DNA of 64,000 nucleotides from Macrosoma leucophasiata (lineage: Eukaryota; Arthropoda; Insecta; Lepidoptera; Hedylidae), in the NCBI GenBank assembly GCA_036365455.1, contig JAWQUS010000001.1:24351001-24415000 (forward strand). Direction: 5' to 3'. Each line of letters begins with the position of its first letter. Positions within the stretch are counted from its first letter, which is position 1. Shown piece by piece: positions 31,901 to 40,532 of this stretch. The notes beneath the pieces were generated by a model, which saw only the letters and a list, made by a program, of their open reading frames with translations, was not told where the DNA came from and made no database searches. The position numbers and the translations under genes are program-made.

Positions 31901-32394
31901 GAAGCAGTTAACATTGTTAACTATTTTTATCATTAAGTATTTTTGGACTATTATTTATTTTATTTGTTTACTTTGACATATTAATCAACGTATCAGTTGT
32001 TATTCGCTTTAATTTTATATTTGTAATTTGACCTATCACAAGCAAATTCTATTATTTCCAAGTGATTAAATGAATTTTTGAGTTTGAGTTTGAGTTTGAT
32101 TGATGATAAGCTATGACTCCAGCCTATAGACGCAGCACAAAGACCCGAGGCCTAAATGCAGAATTGCATGCTAAATCGATGGTTGGATTTCATGATTAAT
32201 TTTAATATTATCACAGCGCAGAATTTAAAGTAAAAAGTCTAAATAATAATCTAACGCAACAAATTAAACTTTGATTAAAAATAGTTTCACCATAATACTA
32301 CTCAGAGACACAAAACTACTAAGAATCGAAGGTATGTGGTGAATACTGCAACCTGCAGACGTCTACAAACTACAGGTTTCAATGCGTTTGTATG
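31901..32394. other. Intergenic, no gene seen
   Basis: AT-rich. A short (TTTGAG)n-like tract at about 32078-32099 ('tttgagtttgagtttgagtt'). Otherwise nothing recognised. Confidence 0.35.
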
Positions 32395-32686
32395 TTTTTT
32401 TTTATGTAATGGAAGTGGCAAACAAGCATGCAGTTCACATTGATGTTAAGTGATGACTGCAGCCTATAGACACCCACATGAAGACCAAAGCCAAAATGCA
32501 GATGCGTTACCACTCCTGAGGCCTAAGGTGTTATGCCTCTGTGCCGGAAATTACAGGGCCGTACATAACCACCTGACCGAAACACGATAGTGCTGAACAC
32601 TACCATTTAGCGGCAAGTAAATTAGGTAATGCGGTGGTGCCTACGCCCGCGAGCTCAGTCACTGGAGCTCTACCACCAGTAAAAAT
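32395..32686 (-). mobile_element. metulj-like SINE, full length (minus)
   Basis: The tail's T-run at 32395-32404 and the head complement '..gagctctaccaccagt' at about 32683 mark a complete copy of about 285 bp. All body landmarks are present. Confidence 0.9.
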
Positions 32687-32745
32687 GTGTTACCACTCCT
32701 GAAGTCTAATACCTTTTACGTCTGTGCCAAAAATTACAGGCAAAT
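32687..32745 (-). mobile_element. metulj-like SINE, internal fragment
   Basis: 'gtgttaccactcctgaagtc' through 'ccaaaaattacaggc' is an internal piece of the same family directly behind the head of the previous copy. Confidence 0.55.
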
Positions 32746-32754
32746 AATTTTCTT

Positions 32755-32853
32755 AGAAATTAAAGAAAAATTTGACTTCGGGCAATAATTGAACCGGTGA
32801 TTTCAAGATAATCAGTTTAGCCGCTTTACCACTAAGCTACCGAAAAAATGGAA
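32755..32853 (-). mobile_element. tRNA(Tyr)-like SINE head, minus copy
   Basis: On the minus strand: TCGGTAGCTTAGTGGTAAAG (A box), then a B-box-like GGTTCAATT and CCCGAAGTC, followed by the tail 'aaatttttctttaattt'. It is head to head with 32879-32990 and shares its tail. Confidence 0.6.
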
Positions 32854-32878
32854 TGCAAAATTAGACGCATCGGTGTGG

Positions 32879-32953
32879 GACTTCGATAGCTTAGTTGGTA
32901 AAGCGGTTGGACTGTGTATCCTGAGGCCGCAGGTTCGATTCCTGCCCGAAGTC
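32879..32953 (+). tRNA. tRNA(Tyr)-like sequence, probably a SINE head, not a functional gene
   Basis: A 75-nt cloverleaf-like unit: GACTTCG (32879-32885) pairs with CGAAGTC (32947-32953). The A box is TAGCTTAGTTGG and the T arm GCAGG-TTCGATT-CCTGC. The layout (CGATAGCTTAGTTGGTA.AGC) resembles tRNA-Tyr, but the anticodon region GGACTGTGTATCC has an extra base and would read GTG rather than GTA. The same sequence with a matching tail is present inverted next to it. It is most likely the Pol III promoter head of a SINE. Confidence 0.5.
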
Positions 32954-33000
32954 AAATTTTTCTTTAATTTTCAAAAATTAATTATAAATTTACAAATAAA
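32954..33000 (+). mobile_element. Tail of the tRNA(Tyr)-like SINE
   Basis: 'aaatttttctttaattttc' follows the tRNA-like unit and matches the tail of the minus copy; a degenerate third copy is near 50380-50455. Confidence 0.5.
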
Positions 33001-33067
33001 TGTTGGAAGAAAACGAACCTTTAGAATATTTCGGGCTGTAAGATGTAACACACCCTGCATTTCGACG

Positions 33068-33266
33068 ACCCGGTTAGTCCAGCGGTGTGAGATGACCGTT
33101 TGATTCGGGTTCGATCCCCGCACTGGGTCTAATATTTGTATGGCCTACAGATATTTGTTTCGAGTCTGGGTGTTTGTGTATGAGTTGTATGTGTACAACG
33201 GCACCCATGACACAGGTTTATACCTACTGTGGAGCTGTGAGTGTAAGCGTATTTTATTTTTATTTA
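33068..33266 (+). mobile_element. tRNA-derived SINE family 2, best copy
   Basis: A box TTAGTCCAGCGG, intact B box GGTTCGATCCC (33108-33118), then the family body and a T-rich tail after 'gtgagtgtaagcgtatt'. It serves as the reference copy in this window. Confidence 0.8.
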
Positions 33267-33289
33267 TTTAAACACACCGTATAGTTACA

Positions 33290-33680
33290 TAATAATTTTA
33301 AAATTGGTTGGGGTGGTGACACTTGTCTGTACCGAAAATTTGCATTTTAAAGCTCACTTTATGTCATCAACAAATGATGTTCGAAAATCCGTGATATTTT
33401 TAAAAAACCTATCCAACTATATCCCACACTATATGGAAATCGTAAATAAAAAAAATAGCCGCGCGTTAGAGGGTTACCCTAAATATATATTTTTTTTCAT
33501 GTTTTTATTCTACCACTTTGTCGGCGTGATTAAGGTGTATACTTGTGCCAAATTTCAAGTCTCTAGTAGGTACCAATCGTTTTTGCGCTAAACTGCGGGC
33601 GTACAGACAGACAGACAGACGGACATGGCGAAACTATAGCGCGTTCCTTGTTTACTACGGAATCCTAAAAACGTTGTTTT
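33290..33680 (+). repeat. Probable dispersed retroposon tail with (ACAG)n
   Basis: A region ending 'cggacatggcgaaactatag' and 'cgcgttccttgtttactacg' after an (ACAG)n tract (33602-33622). This closing phrase is a common insect repeat motif from memory; no second copy lies in the window. The ORF at 33304-33591 lacks support. Confidence 0.45.
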
Positions 33681-34127
33681 GTGGTAAATAACCTACAACG
33701 TCCAGTCCCTTTACCGAAACTTTTGATAACCACTTCGTTACTAAAGAATGCTTTGATAAATAATAATTGTTTAATAATTTACTGTACCTACAATGTTAAC
33801 GTATTTGACGTGAACATAATAAAAACGTCCATATCCAACGATACTCAGATTGCATAATGTCAATTTTCAATTACTTAAATCAACGACAATTACTTCATGT
33901 TCTTTCGTTATAAACAATGAAAACAGTAGTTAAGTGAACAATGTAATTAATCATTGTTTTTGTCTATTATGTTATCTACATCAACGGCTTAACGTGCGTG
34001 TATTACATAATGTTTGTGTGTTGCATTGAACATGACTTGACAACATTATTTCAGTAAAAAAGCATGATTTATTACTTAATTATCTGATCTCTCCAATCGC
34101 TGACGATTTTCCGCGAGCTATATTTTA
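33681..34127. other. Intergenic, no gene seen
   Basis: AT-rich; nothing recognised. Confidence 0.35.
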
Positions 34128-34290
34128 TGTAAGGTGACAAACAAGCATGCAGTTCACATTGATGTTAAATGATGACTGCAGCCTATACACATGACACCAG
34201 ACACCCCGTATGGTGTCTTAAACACCCACACAAAGACCAGAGGATGCGAAGCCACCAGTGAGACCTTAGTTGTTATGTCTCTGTGTTGTT
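34128..34290 (-). mobile_element. metulj-like SINE, 3' part (minus)
   Basis: 'acaagcatgcagttcacatt' to 'ccagtgagaccttagttgtt'; the head is absent. It carries a small insertion with 'cacatgacaccagacacccc'. Confidence 0.7.
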
Positions 34291-34407
34291 TACGGGGCCA
34301 AAGCTTTTCTCATTTAAGAATTTAAGTCGGAACGTTTCCGTCACTTCAGCTTCCGTGGTCACTGGAAGACTTAAATGATATTTGCTCGTTATTAGTTTGG
34401 TAATTAA

Positions 34408-34575
34408 CGAGCCAGTTGGCCTAGCGGTTCGTGATGACCGTATGATCCCCGTACCTTGACAAATTTTTGTATGGCCTACAGACATTTGTTGCGAGTCTCG
34501 GTGTTTGCGCTCTGTGTGTAGAATGGCATCCGCGACACAGGTTTACACCTAGTGTGGGGCTGTGATTGTTAGCAT
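34408..34575 (+). mobile_element. tRNA-derived SINE family 2, damaged copy
   Basis: A-box-like 'gttggcctagcggttcg', B box partly deleted, body 'ttgtatggcctacagacatt' and 'gtggggctgtgattg' present. Confidence 0.65.
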
Positions 34576-35402
34576 ATACACGGTACATATACCAAAACAA
34601 CATTTTTTACTATTTTTGTCTGTCTGTCTGTTTATTCCCGCTAATCTCGGGAACGACTGGACCTATTTTGACGGGACTTTCACTGGCAGGTAAAAAAAAA
34701 TAAAAACAAAGGTAAAAAATTACAGTATTCAGTGGTCGGAGCTACCTTTTAAGCAACAAGTTTGCTTGTGTTAATTCTCACGCGGACGAAGTTGCGGGCA
34801 CAGCTCTTGTAAATATTTGTGAAAGATCTTTTCAATTTCGGATTAGTGGCTGAGGATTGAGTACTTTCGAAAATGATCTAGCACTACATACAGACACAAC
34901 AAAGAAACATGCGAAATTCATCTTTTTATAATGAGCGGAAGGATAGATTTCAGTGATTGGTATAAATTAATGTATTATTTGTTTTTAACCGATACTTAGT
35001 TTTTCTACCCCGTCGGGAGGGGGGGGGGGGCTCCCGAACGTTATTATTTTCATTTGTTCATCAACTTTTTTGTTGTTAGTAAAAGATCAATCAGGATATA
35101 TCCCATAGTACAAATTGTCGAATGCGTGATTTCGTTGCTGTAATTTCAGAGTTAGAAATATTACCGCATGTTGATATAGATGATGTATTATGATGTATCA
35201 GTGGAACTAATATTTTGACCACTGGTAGTAGTGAAACAAACAGATATAGAGTCGAATTATATATTTACATTGATGGTAACTTATCTAAATATTCAGACTT
35301 CAATGTTCAGGATATATGCCAGCGTAATAACCCACAAGCTGTTCAGGGCGATGATATGTATCGCTGGTCTTCGAAACCGATGGTGATGTCAGTTGTGCCA
35401 GA
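34576..35402. other. Intergenic with repeat tail and G-run
   Basis: No gene. A 'gtctgtctgtctg..ttcccgc' tract at 34617 and 'tctcacgcggacgaagttgc' at 34777 are retroposon tail phrases (minus). An interrupted G-run (ten consecutive G, GGGAGGGGGGGGGG) sits at about 35017-35030. The segment just before 35403 is the 3' flank of cuticle gene 3. Confidence 0.45.
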
Positions 35403-36095
35403 TTATTTCTTGATGAAGGGCCCGGTGTAAGCCAGGGGGTAGCCGGGGTACAGCGGGTTGGAGTAGGCCAGCGGGGAGGAGTAGATGGGGGCGGCGGCGG
35501 TGAAGGTGGAGGCCACCACGGGTGCGGCGAGGGCAGTGCTGTAAGTGCTGATCAGGGGGGCGGAGCGCTTCTTGATGAAGTGTCCGGAGTAGGTGATGGG
35601 GTAGCTGGACACCAGGGGGCTGGAGTAAGTGGTCAACGGGGAGGAGTAGATGGGAGCGGTGGCGGTGTAGGTGGAGGCGACTAGGGGCGAGGAGTAGGTG
35701 GTGGCGTAGGTGCTGACGAGGGGCACGGAGCGTTTTTTGATCAGATGAGCGACGGGAGCACCAACCCAAGGAGCGCCATAGGCGGTGGTGTAGGGCGCGC
35801 CGTAGGTGGTAGCGAAGGGTGCGGAGTAGGCGGAGACGCTGGAGACGGGCGCGACGTAGGCGGAGGACGCGAGGTAGGGGCTGACGAAGGTGGCAGCACG
35901 CTTCTTGATGAGGTGAGAGTAGCCAAAGCCGGTGTAGGCGAGGGGCGCGCCGTAGGAGAGCGGCGCCGGGTAGGCAGCTATGCGGGGCACCACTGCAGGG
36001 GCCAACGCGGCGCCGTACGTCAGGGGTGCGTTGTACAGCAGACCGGGGTCGGCCGCCGCCACCGCCAACAAAGCGCACAACACTAGCTTGAACAT
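35403..36095 (-). CDS. Cuticular protein-like, Ala/Pro/Ser/Tyr-rich, 230 aa (gene 3)
   Basis: Third full-length paralogue, on the opposite strand and convergent with gene 2. It starts at ATG 36095 and stops at 35403-35405. Signal peptide MFKLVLCALLAVAAA; the four (L/F)IKK(R) motifs fall at the same positions as in genes 1 and 2. Distinctive changes are GYSHLIKKR (Ser for Pro) in unit 1 and ALAAPVVASTFTAAAPIYSS near the C-terminus. The long overlapping frames on both strands are shadows caused by GC-rich, repetitive codons. Expression is probably co-ordinated with the other three through the shared upstream element. Function inferred as for gene 1. Confidence 0.85.
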   Translation of the reverse strand: MFKLVLCALLAVAAADPGLLYNAPLTYGAALAPAVVPRIAAYPAPLSYGAPLAYTGFGYSHLIKKRAATFVSPYLASSAYVAPVSSVSAYSAPFATTYGAPYTTAYGAPWVGAPVAHLIKKRSVPLVSTYATTYSSPLVASTYTATAPIYSSPLTTYSSPLVSSYPITYSGHFIKKRSAPLISTYSTALAAPVVASTFTAAAPIYSSPLAYSNPLYPGYPLAYTGPFIKK

Positions 36096-36121
36096 GATGC
36101 TTGAAATGCTGCGGACACAAC

Positions 36122-36157
36122 TGATACTGTAAGTTTTTGCAGATACCTTATATAGGT
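36122..36157 (-). promoter_or_regulatory. Core promoter of gene 3
   Basis: On the minus strand TATATAAGG (complement of 36148-36156) precedes an ACAGTATCAG initiator-like site (about 36121-36130) by roughly 28 bp. The initiator differs from the TCAGT seen in genes 1, 2 and 4. Confidence 0.65.
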
Positions 36158-36188
36158 ACTATGAGACGGTTAGAGCGCTGTCTGTACT

Positions 36189-36211
36189 CAAACCGGTGCT
36201 GAAAGGTCGTC
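36189..36211 (-). promoter_or_regulatory. Shared cuticle-gene upstream element, gene 3
   Basis: Complement of GACGA followed by CCTTTCAGCACCGGTTTG. The conserved extension shared with gene 2 continues to about 36277. Confidence 0.75.
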
Positions 36212-36277
36212 TACAAAAGTAACCGATACAGGTGATAAATGGGTTCATTGTAAAGATCAAGTGCAAATTATACTATG

Positions 36278-36740
36278 TACAAACAAATACTTAAACTGGA
36301 TACACAAGTATTTTTCTACTCCGCTTGAAAGTGAAGCATTGAAGCTGCTATATACAGATTAGCAACATGATTGACATTAATGTCTTTTTTATTTGTATGA
36401 TAAAGTGGTCCGGACTTTTAATAAGAAAGGTTTTAGGTTGCGGCTCTATTTAATTAATTAAGTAGCAGTCGTAGTGTTCGTACCTTGTGTTTTCTTTTTC
36501 AAAAGGATGTCGGCAGGTTTAAGATGCACTGTGTCCTGTGTCTACATTATTTTTGTGTGGTTATTGTTTGCGTTAGAGTTACAGAGAGATTAACAGAGCG
36601 CAATGTCTACGACTAAGTGCCCACGGGCATAAATAGGTACTCGTAGGTATTGTCGTCAGTATAACAGTCATGATTTTTAAATCGAACTTAAAATGTCCAT
36701 CCTAAAGATGTCACGAATATTCGGTTTTCCTTTTTTTTTT
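36278..36740. other. Intergenic, no gene seen
   Basis: AT-rich upstream of gene 3; nothing recognised. Confidence 0.35.
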
Positions 36741-36744
36741 GTTA

Positions 36745-37033
36745 CAAAGGTGGCAAACAAACATGCAGTTCACATTGATGTTAATTGATGACTGCAGCCT
36801 ATAGACATCTACACAAAAACCAGAGGTCAAAATGCAGATGTGTTACCACCCTTGAGACCTTAGGTGTTCTGTGAGACCTTAGGTGTTCTGTCTCTGTGAT
36901 AGTTATTACGGGGCCATACATTACTATCTAATATAACACTACTATTTAGCGGCAGATAAATTAGGTTACTTACCTAATTTATGCGGTGAAGCCTACGCCC
37001 TCGAGCTCCTACACTTGAACTCTAACATCAGTA
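36745..37033 (-). mobile_element. metulj-like SINE with internal 19-bp tandem duplication
   Basis: A minus-strand copy from 'ggtggcaaacaaacatgcag' to '..gaactctaacatcagt'. The phrase GAGACCTTAGGTGTTCTGT occurs twice in tandem (about 36857-36894). Confidence 0.8.
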
Positions 37034-37247
37034 AAATTATTCACCGTTATTCCGCCGTAAATAGTTTTGTTATATCTCAAACGTTTTATGCAGTGTCGTC
37101 GATGAAAGCTCCCAGGCGGCTTGATTTGATTCCGACACCTTTTACATTTATTTATCGTTATATTTTAATCAATTTACTCAAAACTTTAAACACTTCCAAA
37201 ATTACACAATTACACAAACCTTCCTCATGAATCACTCTATATACTGA
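37034..37247. other. Short intergenic stretch
   Basis: No gene seen. Confidence 0.3.
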
Positions 37248-37393
37248 CCCCCTTATTCATAAACGTACATTAGATACATTTCAGCTATAGAATGCTTTGT
37301 CTTTGTCAGTTGCATTGTCAAATGTGCAGGATAGAAAAAGACAAAGGAGAGATTAACAACACTTTAGCTAAAATACGTTTATGAATAAGGGGG
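37248..37393. mobile_element. MITE family C, second copy
   Basis: CCCCCTTATTCATAAACGTA at 37248 and the exact complement ending at 37393; flanked by TGA/TTA. Opposite orientation to 10221-10356, with interior matches such as 'aaatgtgcaggatagaaaaa'. Confidence 0.85.
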
Positions 37394-37404
37394 TTATAGT
37401 TTAA

Positions 37405-37575
37405 CTATCTCAGTAGTCTAGTTTTAACAGACCACTAATGCCACTACTTCTGCGTTTTATCTCCGCGTCGGAGACTATACGAGATAAAAAGGTATTTTAT
37501 CTTTGGAACTTATCCATTTTCTGAAACTTTCTCAGTGCCACCCCGGTTTGGTTATACGCCCGGAAATGTCAAATT
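37405..37575 (+). mobile_element. SINE family 3, 5' half, degenerate
   Basis: 'ctcagtagtctagttttaac' (damaged A box) through 'ccatt..tctgaaactttctc' and 'cccggaaatgtcaa'; the 3' half is missing and MITE family A follows. Confidence 0.55.
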
Positions 37576-37595
37576 ACTTATTCAAAAATTCAAAT

Positions 37596-38071
37596 AAAGG
37601 AGATGTTGCAAAAATGTATGGACCTCCGGCCATGTCTTGTACACAATATCATTAAACAGGCAAAATCAATATAAAAACGTTTTTACTGCATATTTTCACT
37701 TATTTAGCTTTGTTTGCAGTTACAAAACATAATTTGCAGTTAGAATTGCAACTTAAAACCAACATGGCGAATATGGCGGACGATGTCATTTTGACATTTT
37801 CATTTTTTAAATTGTTTTTTGATTATCTAGTACTTGGAGAAAAAAAAATATTTTATAAATACTATCGAAATCGATTGATACCAAGCGTTGGCAGTATCGC
37901 CGCTGTGTTGAACATGGTTGAAAATGATAAAATCGTTTGAATTAAATGTGGTACCACCACTCTAAAATATGTTCTTGATTAAATTAATTGTATTGTTTTC
38001 GGATTCTTGTATAATTTACCCATTTTTTGAGGACATGTACGAATCAGGGCCGAGCTCGCAACATCTCCTTT
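37596..38071 (+). mobile_element. MITE family A with internal ORF, copy 2
   Basis: Inverted ends AAAGGAGATGTTGC as in copy 1, opposite orientation. The ORF 37710-37940 (76 codons, starting MFAVTKHNLQLELQLKTNMA) has the same start, stop and length as in copy 1. In one place (YRTWRTKL versus YLVLGEKK) compensating indels have shifted and restored the frame. Confidence 0.75.
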
Positions 38072-38091
38072 ATATTAATAAATAAAATGGG

Positions 38092-38425
38092 CAATCCTTG
38101 ATACGTCCCACTGCTGAGCACGAGTCTCTCCCCTTCTTGGGAGGAGCCCTCGAGCTTACTCCACCACGCTGCTCCAATGCGGATTGGTGGAGATGCCTGG
38201 GTTAGTGGCCAACCCGCTGTCGGATGTTTTCAAACCGCCCATAAGGCCTTCGACAAGGTTTAACGATAGCAACCGGGACCGACGGCTTAACGTGCCCCTG
38301 AAGCACGGAAACGCGCATTTAATTTGTCACTAGCGGTCACCCATCACACTACCCGACCGCGCCCGTTGTGCTTAACCGAGTAGATCGCTTACGATCTACA
38401 CAAGCCGCTTGGCCATGCACGCTTC
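38092..38425 (+). mobile_element. Dispersed repeat family 4, copy 1
   Basis: Begins near 'cccactgctgagcacgagtc' and includes 'ctccaatgcggattggtgga', 'ccaacccgctgtcggatgtt' and 'gagtagatcgcttacgatct'. It matches 44325-44655 over its whole length. The 'cactgctggg..gagtctc' phrase is common in lepidopteran retroposons. Confidence 0.7.
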
Positions 38426-39080
38426 TATTTATATAAATATGCATATATCATGGACGTTCACATTATTTATATTCTACTTTATTTCCAATTTGTGTAAGAT
38501 CTAAGGATGTTCACAAAAAGTGCCCAGCAGTGGGACGCATAATGGGTTGCCATTATTATTATATATATAAATTCAGACATGCATATACTTACTCATCAAA
38601 AACTTAACACTGTGAATACCGTGATAGAAAATGTAACCCGCAAACCACAACAGACCAGTCCCCATAATCAGCACCCGTTCACGAGTATGACGCTTGTGGC
38701 AGCCATTCCTCTACTCGATCATTTTGAAGGGAAGTGAGCACAGTCACACGACGAAGGCATAGCATATAAGCTCGCCACGTGTTACATGGGATCACACCGC
38801 GGACACTCCGCCAAAATTCCATACAAACGCTTAATTTAGTCTCTATTACACAGACATCAATCAGTTGCACCTGTGTGCGTAGCACGTAGAGAATACTAAA
38901 CGTCTCCCATAAGAGGGGAGGAGGTTGGGTGAGGCGGGACGTCGAAGTGTCCATTCTATACGTAGTATTATAACATATTCTCTAATGGTATAGACATATC
39001 TGACGAATCCTGTGTGTTTGTATGTATGCATTCATTTGCACAGGCGTGAAGTTACGTTGCTATTGATTCATTTATTTGCT
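38426..39080. other. Intergenic with repeat scraps
   Basis: No gene. A minus-strand end of repeat family 4 may lie at about 38515-38560 ('gtgcccagcagtgggacgca'), and a SINE-3 tail at about 38985-39058. Confidence 0.4.
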
Positions 39081-39082
39081 TA

Positions 39083-39175
39083 TTTTACTGGTGGTAGAGC
39101 TCCAGTGACAGAGCTCGCTGGCGCAGGCACCACCGCATTACCTAATATGCCACTTTTATTACATTAAAAAAAACA
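39083..39175 (+). mobile_element. metulj-like SINE with large internal deletion
   Basis: Head ACTGGTGGTAGAGCTCCAGT to 'attacctaatatg' joins directly to the tail 'ccacttttattacattaaaa'; about 190 bp of body is missing. Confidence 0.75.
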
Positions 39176-39307
39176 TTAACTCGTTCATCACCGTTTCAGC
39201 AGTAATCAATAATAATAAATCAATTTGTGGAGCGTGGTAGATCAAGATCCATCCATGTCAAAACTGTCAAGTTAACTATATTACTTCTATTATCTAGGCT
39301 TAGAATA

Positions 39308-39460
39308 CTAAGCCTGGGTTGCTCCAAGATATTTGTTAAAGTTAATGTAACATTTCACACCCCTCTCTAACTTAAACAGATTTCTTTAAGTTAGATAAGG
39401 ATGTGAAATGTTACAATAACTTTTACTTTAACAAATATTCTGGTGCAATCCAGGCTAAGT
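39308..39460. mobile_element. Palindromic foldback MITE, ~150 bp
   Basis: Arms of about 70 bp (CTAAGCCTGGGTTGCTCCAA, then ATATTTGTTAAAGTTA and TGTAACATTTCACA on the left; the complement on the right) meet around CAGATTTC. A half copy is at 15001-15074. Confidence 0.8.
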
Positions 39461-39488
39461 AAATTTACTCATGGTTGTACTACTGCAT

Positions 39489-39717
39489 TTTTTTTTTTTA
39501 TGTTATGGAAGTGGCAAACAAGCATGCAGTTCACATTGATGTTAAGTGTTATGGCTAAGGTGTTATGCCTCTGTGCCGGAAATTACAAAGCCGTACATTA
39601 CCACCTGACCGGAACACGATAGTGCTGAACACTACCATTTAGCGGCAAGTATATTAGGTAATGCGGTGGTGCCTAAGCCCGCGAGCTCCGTCACTGGAGC
39701 TCTACCACCAGTAAATG
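39489..39717 (-). mobile_element. metulj-like SINE (minus) with internal deletion
   Basis: Tail T-run and 'acaagcatgcagttcacatt' at left, head complement ending at 39713. The region between 'ttaagtg' and 'gctaaggtgttatg' is deleted. Confidence 0.85.
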
Positions 39718-40059
39718 TAAGGAAGTTTTAACGTAATCATCTCGTAGATATCAACTTTAGTAAAAAAGCTGTCACAATCCATCACCCGTTAGGTAATGTT
39801 TGCTCAGTGTATAACCGATGGCATCACCACAGTCATCCAGATATGATGTAGTCAAAACACAATTTATAGGAAAAAACAAAAAGATAAGTTGAAATCAGAA
39901 TTATTTGTATTTAGGTACAATTGGTAAATGGTACGTTACGCACATGTCATATAATCCAATTTCAAAATGCATGTGTTGTTGTGCGTGCAATAAGTCCAGT
40001 GCGACATAATTAGAACCGGTGTTCTACACAAATATTGTGAGGCGTAGAGTTATGCCAGA
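39718..40059. other. 3' flank of cuticle gene 4
   Basis: AT-rich, no other gene. The first bases after the stop of gene 4 resemble those after gene 3 (TAATCTGGCA). Confidence 0.4.
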
Positions 40060-40419
40060 TTACTTCTTGATAAAGGATCCAGTGTAAGCCAGGGGGTAGC
40101 CGGGGTACAGCGGGTTGGAGTAGGCCAGCGGGGAGGAGTAGATGGGGGCGGCAGCGGTGTAGGTGGAGGCGACCAGGGGAGCAGAGTAGCCGGTGGCGTA
40201 GGTGCTAATGAGAGGCGCGGAACGTTTCTTGATGAGGTGCGGGTAGCCGAATCCGGTATAGGCGAGGGGCGCGCCGTAGGAGAGCGGCGCGGGGTAGGCA
40301 GCCACGCGGGGTACCAATGCGGGGGCCACCGCCGCGCCGTACGTCAGGGGTGCGTTGTACAGCAGACCGGGGTCGGCCGCCGCCACCGCCAACAAAGCGC
40401 ACAACACTAACTTGAACAT
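40060..40419 (-). CDS. Cuticular protein-like, short paralogue, 119 aa (gene 4)
   Basis: Starts at ATG 40419 (the open frame continues upstream through the promoter and is not coding there). Signal peptide MFKLVLCALLAVAAA and the first unit match genes 1-3 to the first LIKKR. The sequence then continues directly with SAPLISTYATGYSAP, which corresponds to the region after the third (FIKKR) motif of the 230-residue genes. Exactly 111 residues, two of the ~55-residue units, are absent with the frame kept. The C-terminus is YTGSFIKK. Probably functional and secreted, but a shorter polymer unit. Alternatively this is the ancestral short form and the others expanded. Confidence 0.85.
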   Translation of the reverse strand: MFKLVLCALLAVAAADPGLLYNAPLTYGAAVAPALVPRVAAYPAPLSYGAPLAYTGFGYPHLIKKRSAPLISTYATGYSAPLVASTYTAAAPIYSSPLAYSNPLYPGYPLAYTGSFIKK

Positions 40420-40443
40420 GATGCTTGAGATGCTGCTGACACA

Positions 40444-40480
40444 ACTGATGCCTCGACCCAATTGCAAACCCATTATATAG
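40444..40480 (-). promoter_or_regulatory. Core promoter of gene 4
   Basis: Complement of 40473-40480 gives CTATATAA. The initiator ATCAGT (complement near 40444-40450) lies about 30 bp downstream, followed by ATG 40419. Confidence 0.75.
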
Positions 40481-40509
40481 TACGAAGCGGTTAGAGAGCT
40501 CTCGCTACT

Positions 40510-40532
40510 CAAACCGGTGCTGAAAGGTCGTC
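40510..40532 (-). promoter_or_regulatory. Shared cuticle-gene upstream element, gene 4
   Basis: Complement of GACGA followed by CCTTTCAGCACCGGTTTG, spaced as in the other three genes. Confidence 0.75.

Noticed and set aside
32879..32953. A functional tRNA gene
   Set aside because: The acceptor and T arm are good, but the anticodon arm has an extra base and mismatches, and the unit has the same non-tRNA tail as an inverted neighbour, so a SINE head is more likely.
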